This document shows, piece by piece, positions 31,188-41,444 of a DNA stretch of 57,272 bases (positions are counted from its first letter, which is position 1; every line of letters starts with the position of its first letter). This stretch comes from Paramacrobiotus richtersi. Taxonomy: Eukaryota > Tardigrada > Eutardigrada > Parachela > Macrobiotidae. The DNA lies in the NCBI GenBank assembly GCA_034698045.1, contig JAQGAU010000022.1:1-57272 (forward strand), written 5' to 3'. Made by a program: the position numbers and the translations under genes. Below the pieces are notes generated by a model. It worked only from the letters and a program-made list of their open reading frames with translations, ran no database searches and was not told the origin of the DNA.

Positions 31188-32815
31188 ATGGTCCGCATTA
31201 TCCGCAGACTTAAGCAACTGGTGGCGTCGCACCTGATCCCCAGCGGTTCCGTGCTCCGTGCCGCGAAGGATCACATTAGTACAGTAAGTCTGTATTCAGT
31301 ATTATCGTGACAAGATTACATCTTACAGCAACTTATTTCTGGACTGCAGCTTGTAATCCTGTCCAGTATGGATAGGCTCAGTAATAGAAGAAGCAAGCAG
31401 CATAGATTACCGTATGACAAGGACCGTGCTCAGCGCAACCGTGGTACCCTGATTGATGGCACTTTGTAGGTACCACATGGAACCTCGCAGAACGTTAGAC
31501 CGATCTCGATTGGCACCTCGTCAGCCGAGAATAATCCATCGGTTGGTATTGCTAAAGGTACAACACTGGAAATTATCTCTGGATGTGAAAACCAGAGTGT
31601 AATTCTCTTGTGAACGTTTTTGCAGAACACAGGGCTGGTGCCCACACGGCAGCGCAGATTGGAGTACCATCAGGGCCGGAGTTCATAGGACATATTGCTG
31701 CGACGTTGGCAAAGTCCGACGATGCCAGTATGAAGGTATTCCAATCATTTTAAGATAATCTGCTGCTAGTACTGTCAATCTTAAGGTACTGCTAAACACT
31801 GGTTTTCAAGTTCATCTAAACTTTTAAGGTGCGAAAGTTTGGTAATGTTTGTTGTTGCGTTGCAGACACTGATTCAACCACTTATAACCGTGATTTCGAA
31901 AGCCCAGTCCGAAGCGCAGTCTGCGTTGTCACAGGCGAACTCCTTGCATGCTCAAAAGCAGCTACGGGAAAAGTGGATAAAAGAACGTGAAGCCAATTTC
32001 GACCTGCTGGAAAAGCAGTTCCGAACACAGCTAGGGATCGCTCATTTCCGTCTGCTTGATGCCACGCATCAACTTCATACCAGGTGAGAAAGGCTTATTC
32101 GGCTCCACAGGAAACGAACTCGCTGCAAATTGGGTCTTTAGTTTCTGTTATTTTTTCAAGAGGAGGGAGCTTATTATAACTCCTCCTTCCCTCTAATGAA
32201 GAAAAAAGCGAACTTTAATGATTTTGCGTAGCAAAGTCGTATTTCGCTGCATTACCAGCAACTTCTTACGAAACTTAACAGCAGTCCGTAAAAAAATCAC
32301 ATAATCACCTTTTGTTTTGCAGGGGACTGATTGAAAACTTCGAGAACGATTGGAAACTGCTTCGAGGCCTCATAAATTATACGGACCGAATCGAGCTATG
32401 GAGATCTCTGAAGCAGGAAAGGAAAAGCGATCTGATCAACGCCAAGTATAACGGCGTGCAACTAATCACCGACGAAATGTTTAAAACACTTGAAAAGACC
32501 GTGGACAAGATCTACAGGTGCAGCAGTACGCTGGTTCACGGATTAAAGCAATGTGGTGGGGCTGTCCATGTGGACATTGACCGGTTGACCAAAACAGAAA
32601 TCCGGGTAGTCCAGGCGTTGTGCCTCGTGTATGACATCAAGTGGAAGCTTTTCCGCAATGGACGCGTCATTCTCGAGAATGGCCCCGCGGACGAAAATCT
32701 CTGGGACGGCCACTGGAGTAAACCGCGCCCACCAGCGGAGGAGGATGAGAAAAACGGCCAAGTGGAGGACGGGATCGAAGGGGAGGACGGGATCGAAGGT
32801 TCAGGGACGAAGTGA
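31188..32815 (+). CDS. Unknown protein with a helical core and acidic tail, five exons
   Basis: Proposed exons 31188-31283, 31470-31557, 31626-31735, 31866-32083 and 32323-32815 join in phases 0, 1, 0 and 2 to 334 residues. I do not recognise the family. The first exon is basic and amphipathic (MVRIIRRLKQLVASHLIPSG), which could be a mitochondrial targeting peptide. Residues 99-171 are a long, probably coiled-coil helix rich in Q, E, K and A (SKAQSEAQSALSQANSLHAQ, EKWIKEREANFDLLEKQF). Exon 5 is also mostly helical, ends its ordered part with WKLFRNGRVILENGP and DENLWDGHWSKP, and finishes with a hydrophilic tail containing the duplicated hexapeptide EDGIEG. The small exons 2 and 3 are supported by splice signals and frame only, so the N-terminal half could be modelled differently. 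Confidence 0.62.
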
Positions 32816-33672
32816 GAATTACTTCATTTTAATCTGTTGCTCGACTGGTCCATGTCTGTTTTCATAATTTTAATGATGCTTTGTTTATTTACAGGAGCAG
32901 CGACATACCGAAATAGATCTAGTCGGCCGAAAAATCGTCGGGAATTGTGATCTGTTGTTATTACTTTCCGTGAACTAAAACGCTCAGCAGTAGCAAATCG
33001 TTGGAATTTTTTGATCTTTTTTGTAATTACTTTCCGTGAACTACAACGCTCAGCAGTATTTCTTGCGATAGTCTGTCAAAAGGTGTTTTATACTGAGATG
33101 TCATTTGATAGTCAATCCAGATCGTTTATTAGTAGTATTTTGTGCTGTTTTCACGAGATGTAGTTTTCACGAGATGTAGATAAATGGGTGACCAAAGTTT
33201 GAACAATAATATTGCAGAATTGGCGAAAAGCTACTGGACTTCTCGGTTAAATGGTTATTGGTTATTACCGAATATTACGGTAGATGCATATTCGTACAGA
33301 TTCTGCTGCGTTGGCGCCATGATTCCACCAGCTTCCTGTCGTTTTAGTTTTACCACTTGCAGTGACTTGCTCTGCTGTGTGAATAATTCTCTCTTTGGAG
33401 TTTAAATGTATCTCGAGATTTGATCAATAATGATAATAACTTAGAACGAGCTGAGCTGTATAGTTATACTTTGTTTTTAGACTTATTTTACTGGAAGGCA
33501 TTCGACAAACATATGCAGTCAGACTGAGATGCATAATATTCCGATAATCTGCTGTTTGGCGAGAAGTAAGTTCACCGTATGGAACATTCCCCCGAAAAAC
33601 TGCAATGAGTGTGTACCTTTTATCTTGTGTAAATAAGGTTTAATTTTGGGACCGCGACTAGCCTAATCAGCA
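32816..33672. other. Spacer upstream of FBXO9 with a 33-bp direct repeat
   Basis: Holds the FBXO9 promoter. A 33-bp segment (attactttccgtgaactaaa, then acgctcagcagta) at 32960-32992 recurs at 33026-33058 with one mismatch. A shorter duplication, ttttcacgagatgtag, occurs twice at about 33149-33180. A 73-codon frame at 33184-33405 has no support. Confidence 0.6.
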
Positions 33673-36600
33673 ATGGATCTAGAGGAAGACTTTGCCACCA
33701 CGCAAGATGAGCGCAACCTGGAGCTGCAAATGTTCCGTGAACGCTGGAAGCAGGAACTCAGCAACAAGTCCACATCTTACCCCAATTCTACCCAAGTTTC
33801 GCCGAACAAGGAGCAGGGAAAAAGTATCCATGAGTCTACGGCGGACAGCAGCCGATCTACCTTCGAAATCGTAAGCGATTATAAGAACGGAATTTTCCAT
33901 TATTTTTGGTTCTTCGGTACTTCGACGAATAGCTTGGTTGCAGTTTCCCAGATTTTCTTCGGTTGTCACTCAAAACTTCGGTTTGTTTATGAATATTTTC
34001 AATAAGAATATCGTTTTTTTACGAATTGGTAGATTGTATCAATCTCATGACAGGCAGCGGAGATCTTCCGTGAAGGAATGAAGGAAGAACGCAATGGGCG
34101 CGTCTACGAAGCCATTAACCTGTACCGTCACGCCATGCAGCTGGATCCTGAGATTGAATTCAAAATGGAGAAGAACATCGCTGCAAAAGGGAAATCACGG
34201 ATTCCGGACGATGCATCTCGTCGGGTACCCATGGACGAGGAGCAGGAGACGGAGGAGGATATTCTGGAGCGTCTTGTAGCCTACAACACTTTTCTTCACG
34301 GCTCCTGTGCTCCGGAGTATCCGGTGAATGAATGCGATACCCACATCAGCGAGCTTCCGTTAGAGGTACTAGTGTGCTTTTAACTACGGGATTCGATTAT
34401 TATTTTCGGTCAGCTGACGAAATCACCGAATAATTTTTCCGGTTTGAATGTTTTTCTGCTAGTATGGGAGAATTTTGATTACCTTTCACGTTCTTATTGC
34501 ATACTGTATTTTTTCGGAAAGTATAATTTTGTGTTACGTTTATTGTTTGAACATTGTCCGCCGGCGGTTGAGATTTCTTTCGCGTTGTATTTTTTTATTA
34601 TTTTTTATTCGCATTGTATTTTATTATAATTTTTTCGCAGGTCTTGCTTATCAGTTTGTTTTCGTAGCATTTTAGAGTCTATTAATTTTTCGTACTTAAT
34701 ATACGCTCTCTTTAAGTTATGTCGTATGGCTTTTATGCTGCTGTAGAAATATTCCGCTTTATACCTATGTGGCAAATCATAATTCTCACGATTATTTTTT
34801 CCCCGATTTTGTATAATTCATAACAATGTGTTTTCATTCAGGTTCTACAGTACATCCTCCAGTGGCTCGTCTCCTCCGACCTGGACATGATCTCCCTGGA
34901 GCGTTTCACCAGCGTCTGCCGGGGATTCTACCGGACCGGACGGGAGGTTTTAGTCTGGCGATTGGCATGTATGCGCATCTGGGGTGTGTTGTGCGGTTGT
35001 CCGGGGGATTTCCACTACGGTTCATGGAGGGAGATGCTGATCCAGCGTCCCCAAGTTCGGCTGAATGGGGTGTACATTAGCCGTATTTCGTATATCCGTC
35101 CGGGTGAGGCGTCGTTTATCGATCAGAACTCCAACTACCGACCCTGGCATACGGTGTATTATTACCGGTTTTTTCGCTTTTTCGCGGATGGAACGGTTCT
35201 GTATGCTAATACACCAGGTGAGTGAATGCCGTAGCGGAGATTTGGGCTGATAGTTTATATGAAAATATCCCAAAAATCAGCTGATTAAGGACTTACAATG
35301 GCAGGCTAATGATGCAGTTCACAGCTAGGACCAAAAGCGGAATAAAAATACTGTTTATTAAATTACCGGGATAAGATGTTTTGTTTAGCGTTTGACTCGA
35401 GATTTACAGGAAGATTCTTCGAAATTTATAAGGTAACAAAAGTTTGATCCTTTGTTCTTCCTCCTGCAATATTTTTTCTTCCGGTTTAGGAGTAAACAAA
35501 AATTCAGGTACGAATTTGGTTACAGGGTCTTTGAGTAATTTATTTGTATTTGTTTTATAAAAAAGTTTTATAAAAAAATAAAAATTATATTTTTTATGAA
35601 TTAAAATTGTTTTATGAAAAAACGTTGATTTTTGTACATATTCGTACCACAATCGTAACTATTCGTAGTAAAGCACGTATCGAAGCCGATAAATCCGCAT
35701 GCATGACTTATTTGGTCAAACCGTGCAAAGAAAAATTGCGACTTTTACTTGGTCACCGGATGCATTTTATGCTAGCATATCGGTATTACCCAGTGAAAGA
35801 ACATTGTTATTTGTTCTTATGCTACAAAAGGATGAATACTCCGGTTGGCTTGAAGTTGTGTGGCTTTGTTGTTTAGAAGAGCCTGTGAATGTTGTGCCTC
35901 GCTTGCGGACCAAACAGCAGCAGAATCTTTCCAGCAGTCCCACTTGTATCATTTTAACCGGTTATTTTCGATTGACGCCGGATGGGGAAGGTGTTATTGT
36001 GTATCTGAAGCGGGATTTGTATAAGGACGACGTGGGACAACGCCCGATCCGGTATAAACGGGCAAATAAGAAAGAAGGCACGGAGACGCTCGTCATGGTA
36101 CGATTGTAGCACATTATGACGATCTAGGTAATTACAAAAAAGTCTTCTGAAGTTTTGTTTCATATTTTCACTTTATGTTTCTGTTTTCAGTTTTTATTAA
36201 TCTTTTTGCTTAATCTTTTTTATATTATAATTACTAATTAATCTTTTTGGTTGATCTTTTTGGTTGATCTTTTTTGTAATATAATTACTAATTTTGGTTA
36301 ATAATTTTACTTATTATTACTAATTTTTACTAATATTTTTACTAATGTTTAATAATATGTTTTAATAATAATTGGTTAATATTTAATATTTGGTTAATAG
36401 TCTTTACTTTTTCTGTTTCAGTCTGTTGTATACTTTTTTCGTGATTTGTGTTTTTTAGCAATTTATCGATTTATACATGCTTTTTATTACTTAATCTTGT
36501 AAAAATTGGCAGTTGGTTTTATTTTGTAGGAATTGGTCATTCGAAACTCGAGAGAACGATTCCATGCCAGGCTGGATTGGAAACGGTACACAATCACACG

Positions 36601-36796
36601 AAAAACTGGGTAAGCATATTTCAGAAATTTGTAAAAAATGAAATGGAATCAAAAATAGCGGGAATGAATAAAAAAGGTGTTTTCGTGTAGGAAAATTGAG
36701 ACGCAGTCCATGGTCGATGTCCATCAACAGTTTCCTTCGTCGTTCTTTTCGCGGGTTAAGAGCTACACAATGCCTTCCGAGTTTCCACTTGTTTAA
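33673..36796 (+). CDS. FBXO9: F-box only protein 9, six exons
   Basis: Exons 33673-33870, 34054-34365, 34842-35217, 35877-36097, 36530-36609 and 36691-36796 join (phases 0, 0, 1, 0, 2) to 430 residues, close to the vertebrate length of about 437-447. FBXO9 is an SCF substrate adaptor that in vertebrates targets TEL2/TTI1 of the TOR complex. Landmarks: FRERWKQELSNKS near the start; a TPR-like helix pair (67-100: REGMKEERNGRVYEAINLY, RHAMQLDPEIEF); the F-box (about 163-215: HISELPLEVLQYILQWLVSS, DLDMISLERFTSVCRGFY); WRLACMRIWG; SWREMLIQRPQVRLNGVYIS; YYYRFFRFFADGTVLYANTP; VVPRLRTKQ; and the ending SSFFSRVKSYTMPSEFPLV. The order matches the family throughout. An AATAAA lies at 36966. Confidence 0.96.
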
Positions 36797-37162
36797 CAAA
36801 ATCTAATGGATGTTGTGCACATTTGATTTTTGGAAGGTTGCATTTTATTGTAGACGTCCTTGTTTTGAAATTGACATGCAAAATGTTGCATGTTTTTTAT
36901 GTATAAATCTTCACTGATCCCGGTTTTATTAGATATTCTATCGATTTACCTTCAGAAATATATGAAATAAAGCGTCTTGTTTTTTTCACCGATTTTATTG
37001 AGAAGATAAAGAAATAAAACGGATTAAAAGACGTATTCTACAACGCAAAAGGTAATACAACGGGCATCGATTCTAACCGCATACACACATGCGCAAGAGG
37101 TTGATGAGCAAGAGGAAAACACGAACGATCACCTGGAAAGCACCGACAAACGCTACCACCAC
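36797..37162. other. Tail-to-tail spacer between FBXO9 and the FBXO22-like gene
   Basis: Only 366 bp. AATAAA at 36966 (plus) and TTTATT at 36994 (AATAAA on the minus strand) lie 28 bp apart, so the two 3' untranslated regions probably meet or overlap here. Confidence 0.6.
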
Positions 37163-39579
37163 TCATTTTGTAGTGGCAATGATAAAAAACACCGATTTGC
37201 GCGGTGTATGGGGATGCCGACTGTAATGCATGGCTTTGATTTTTCGGTCCTCCGCATCCGCTGTCTGCCATACGCTCGATGCGGTGTTCCCGTAAATCGC
37301 TCCGCTTGCCGGGATGCCGCAGCCGATGAGCTTTCCATTGGGGAAGAACCCTTTGAACATTAAAAAAAGCATTAAAAATCCAGGATTAAAAAAAGAAATT
37401 AAAGAAAAATGACCAAAAAATCCCTTTAACACTTGTAATCTTTCGACAATGCTGACTGCAAATGTGGAATTCTCCAAAACCGATTACTTATTTGTTTCTT
37501 TCATATCACTATTTTTTTCATAATGATTTTTATTTTTTCCCACTTATCCACGTTTTCGCTACCATTTTCTTATAATATGAAATTTAAAGCTTAGCTTAAT
37601 TTTTATTTTAGTTATATATTTAACGAATAAATCTATTTATATCTATATCTATTTATATTAAAATATTAATCTATTTAACGCATAAAAAAATCGTAAGTAA
37701 TTATGTTTCCAAGACATGGAAAGCGATTTAAATCAGTAGTAAAATTAAAATAAATCAATTAAAATAAAGGGCTGTTATAACTCTAGTTATATTTAGGAAT
37801 ACCAAAACCGAATACATAAAAAAATGACACTGATATATGTGCTGAAACTATCTTCACCTTTATACACCTCCACCTCCTCTTGTATACAGCTCTTCTCGGT
37901 CAGCGGCAGCCCACTAGGCGTGGCCAACCTCCCCGTGGTAAAGAACAGCGCAAAGACATCCCCGGCGTCCTTGACCAGCTTATCCGGTCGGATCTTCTTA
38001 AACTCCTTGCGAATCTCCTCCAAACTCCCCTTGTGCACCTCCCGATCCAGCCAGACACTGGCGCACTTGATCGGTTTCCCGGCGAACACGTAGGCCACAT
38101 CGATGCCGTCCTGCAGCGTACAGCGGACCCCCAGGAAGGGCGTGTCGAGACTCTCGGGGGCCGGGACCCCCAGGGCACTGCAGCTGGTCACCAGGAGCAG
38201 ACCCTTGGGCTGGCATGTGGACTGCTCGTCCGCCGTCAGGTCGTCCAGGCAGTGGCGGAGGGCGGCGAAGTGGGCGATACGCAGGGCGTGGTCGTAGACG
38301 GTTAACATCAGTCTGAAGAGAGGAAAAGATTTAAAAGGCTGGTCGATGAAATTCTTTCGTTATCGTCAAGAATCCCTCGACTGCACTGTACAAATACAAT
38401 AAATACCACGTTTTACAGTTTCTGGGGAAAATTCGTACAGGGGGGTAAAACAATTCAACCTAACATATTCTGCAGTTCACAAAATTCTATGTAGTCTAAG
38501 AACATCTATTTTTTCTGCATTTCCGTACAAATTTCCAATTTAAGAACGCCTGTTTATGAATCACTATACGGTCTGAACAATCATAGAAAACTCGATCTAA
38601 ACAATCTTCCACAACTACCGATCTTAGTAAAACCCTGAAATCTCGCTCCCACAGGCGAATCTGTAACCCCTTACTTTCTAATAATCAATCCGCGAATCGC
38701 TGGCACATAATACATCGCAAACGTCCTCTCCCGTTTCATTCCCTCCTCCTTCCCATTCACCGTAAAGATATTAATCCCCAACACCGGAACATTCTCCAGG
38801 AACCGCTTGGGGAAGGAAAACTTCTCCCCGGGGACTTTAGGGGCTTCGGGATCCGGAATCATACTGTACAGCCGCGCCTTGGCCTCCCCAATGTAGTTGG
38901 GCGGGTGCATCTCCGGTACTTTAAAGATAATCAACAACTGCGGCTCATTGGGCTTCTCCGTCCACATATCGAACAGCGCCGACCCAATAAAGAACTGGGC
39001 ATCCCGAATGGGTAGTTTCCGGGAGACGATGAAGGCGGTGTTGTTGCGGTGGTGGATTTCATCCCGGGCCAGTGGGAGAAAGTAACTGCAGACGATGGAG
39101 CACGAGTGCAGGTCGAGGATGGGGAGATGGGTGAAGATCTGGCGGGTGAAGGGCAGATTGGGATTGAGGAGGCAGTCGGCAAACAGGGACTCGTGGGAGT
39201 CATGCGAGCTTGAGGATTCATCTTTTTTGGGCTGAAAGGAGAAAGTCTTTCAGTATTTTTTGTTTATGTTAAAAACTGGCGTCACGAACACATGACCGAG
39301 TGTACTGCCGTTTGATGCACAAAAGCGGTAGTGTCACAACCGCCATTAGGTGTCGGGTATGGCCCCCAACTCGTCTATGGTCTCGTCACGCCATGAACTG
39401 TGTCACGGTCGATGCTGCAATTCAGTTTCTCTTACCTCTTTCGGAGATACGGATTTCTTCTTCCTGCGAGCATGTTTGGATACGGGGTCTTCGGATGAAG
39501 GTCGGATGATCCAGGTTCTAATGTGCTCTCCGTAGCCACGTTCTATATTGGCCGGAATGCGTACCAAGTTGCTGTTCAT
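37163..39579 (-). CDS. FBXO22: FBXO22-like F-box and FIST-domain protein, four exons
   Basis: Exons (minus): 39579-39436, 39231-38675, 38312-37858, 37350-37163; phases 0, 2 and 1; 447 residues (human FBXO22 403). An F-box-like segment (about 73-105: PFTRQIFTHLPILDLHSCSI followed by VCSYF) comes after a lysine-rich N-terminus. The FIST-like part includes VPVLGINIF, PKGLLLVTSCSALG, IDVAYVFAGKPIKCASVWLD, DAGDVFALFFTTGR and, across the last intron, a C-terminal FFPNGKLIGCGIPASGAIYG that parallels [20 protein letters not shown] of FBXO22. FBXO22 is an SCF adaptor acting on KDM4, p53 and BACH1 in vertebrates. Divergence is high, so the orthology is likely rather than certain. Reading through the exon 3 donor would instead give a short tail ending at 37793; the spliced form is preferred because it restores the conserved FFP motif. 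Confidence 0.7.
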
Positions 39580-40193
39580 TTTCTGGGCCTGCGAGCCGAA
39601 CCTCCCAATAAGTTATAAGTATGCTGGATTCTCTCAGTAACCTAGTTGCAATCTTCAAGGAACTTGTGAAATAACAATAAAGGATGCAGCTTCGTTGTTT
39701 CCAGTATGAGTTTCTCGTAACACTTAATTTCAAATTCCGAACTACCTTATTTTTCCAAAAAAATAAAAAAAATTAGAACTTCCATACAGCCTGAGCTTTC
39801 AGTAGAAATTTAGAATCTGCGGAAGTGAACGCTTATAGCATATGAGCACCTTTTTGACTGTGCAGTAGCGCACTGCATGCGGTCTGTGACACTCGCCGTT
39901 AGCCCAATTCCGGCTCACCAATGCACAGCTCCCCAATGCACGCCACGGCACCGGCTCACCAATGCACCGCTCTGTTTTCAACATGAACTGGTCAACAGAC
40001 CTGCTTGGCAGCTTGGGCATAAAAAACTCCGGAATTCACGCCGACCGCCCCACGTTACCCGCGATTTGCAAGAGAAAGAGGTTCTTTTGTCATTTGCAAG
40101 CTTGCAGCCACAGCATCTCATTCTAGAATTTTGAAAGAATTATTCCAACATTCTCCCTGATATATCGTCATTCTAAAACTCCAAACCTTCACC
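39580..40193. promoter_or_regulatory. Head-to-head intergenic region, likely bidirectional promoter
   Basis: The 614 bp separate divergent start codons of the FBXO22-like gene (39579, minus) and the PHD-finger gene (40194, plus). A GC-rich patch holds a direct repeat: ccggctcaccaatgcac at 39910-39926 and again at 39951-39967, with a partial copy (ccccaatgcac) at 39931. Repeated GC-rich elements midway between divergent starts are a plausible transcription-factor array, but no factor can be named. Confidence 0.5.
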
Positions 40194-40610
40194 ATGCCAT
40201 CGGACACGGTCAGCAAGTATCGTTGCGCGACGTGCCACGAGCAGGTGGTCCAATCGCGTGAGCTGCGCTACTTTCGCGGGATGGTCTATTGTGAGGAGTG
40301 CACGGCGTTCAGCCATGGTACCTGCCTGCAGGTGACCTACGAGGAGGCCCAGAAAATGAAGTACTACTGTCCAAAATGTGCGATCCGTCGGCAGCAGGCT
40401 CCAGCGCCCGCCAATGTCAGTGTGCCTCAACGAAACGGACCATCGAGCCCAAAGCGCCCCAGCACTCCAAAGAACGAGAACCATGTCGTCCCGGAACCGA
40501 TCCCTGTTCCGCAGGAGGGTATGTCCAAGGAAGAGTATAATAAGCTGCTGCAGGCGTATGCCATTGGGGAGATTTCGGATAGTGAGAGCGAGGAGGGTAT
40601 GGAAATGTGA
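40194..40610 (+). CDS. Small PHD-finger protein, single exon
   Basis: 138 residues with no intron. Residues 11-62 form a complete PHD-type zinc-binding pattern: Cys11, Cys14, Cys33, Cys36, His41, Cys44, Cys59 and Cys62, with FSHGTCLQVTYEEAQKMKYY before the last CPKC pair. This is close in spacing to PHD fingers that read histone H3 tails, such as those of BPTF or CXXC1, although the usual aromatic residue before the histidine is Phe-Ser rather than Trp. The rest is a proline-rich linker (QQAPAPANVSVPQRN, PSSPKRPSTPK) and an acidic end (SKEEYNKLLQAYAIGEISDS, then ESEEGMEM). It may be a nuclear accessory subunit, but no partner domain is present. Lack of introns in a region of split genes could mean retroposition; no poly(A) tract or direct repeats were seen to back this. 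Confidence 0.8.
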   Translation: MPSDTVSKYRCATCHEQVVQSRELRYFRGMVYCEECTAFSHGTCLQVTYEEAQKMKYYCPKCAIRRQQAPAPANVSVPQRNGPSSPKRPSTPKNENHVVPEPIPVPQEGMSKEEYNKLLQAYAIGEISDSESEEGMEM

Positions 40611-41444
40611 GGTTTCTCGGTTTCTGGTGTGATGATATCTCTGTGTGTTCGTGCCTAATGAACGGCCAACTTTTGTTTTTTTATTTGTAGATACTTTTTT
40701 TGTACATATTTCGCATTTTGTACATACGGGTACTTATCTTTTTTTTAGGGAGACATTTTGCTGTAAAAATTTGTACAGAAGGATGTCTTTCTTTGTCTTT
40801 GATGCACGGCGGGACGTATTTTGTTGTGGTTTTTTTTATTCCGATGCAGCAGTAAAAAAACTTGTTGCTAAACAGCTACGACGGTGAATTTCTCGCACTC
40901 AATACAATAGAGCATAGTACACATCGAATCTGCTCATTTAATGTTGTTTTTATCTCTTTCATTTAATTATGGAGTTTTCAATTTTTTGCGCGTGTTTTCA
41001 TATTTTGTAAGTGTTTTTCGAAACTTAATACTTTTCCGTATGATTTTGCATTTTTTGATAAAGTATTTTTTACTGTCTTTTAATCTGTTTAATTACAATT
41101 TTTTTTATTTTGATTAAAATTAATAACAAAATTAATATATAATTGTGGATATAATTATAACATAATTTTTGATTTTAATTAATTATGATTAATATTAAGT
41201 AATTTTTACGGCTTTTTTAAATGCATTAGTTTTTTCTTTCGCATCTCTTTTAATTTTGCATACTTTCACACATTTCCATGCAACGACCGAGCGCTAAAAC
41301 TTTAAAACCAGTGATAAACACACCTCTCGAAATAAAATAAACCCACATAATCTCGTCAAATTAAAACCAAACAAAAACGGACAATACGCAAAATCACTAT
41401 CGGTTTGAGATCAAGAAGAGCGAGCAGCACCGCTGTTGTCAGCA
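40611..41444. other. Tail-to-tail spacer between the PHD gene and SLC35F-like copy A
   Basis: Very T-rich, then AT-rich. It contains 3' ends only; the frame at 40645-40887 is T-run-derived low complexity. Confidence 0.45.

Noticed and set aside
33184..33405. 73-codon cysteine-rich open frame upstream of FBXO9
   Set aside because: No signal peptide, ordered cysteine spacing or downstream splice support; it could equally be untranslated leader.
37824..38305. Long plus-strand open frames of 89 and 141 codons
   Set aside because: They mirror the FIST-like coding exon of the minus-strand FBXO22-like gene; GC-rich third positions there leave the opposite strand open by chance.
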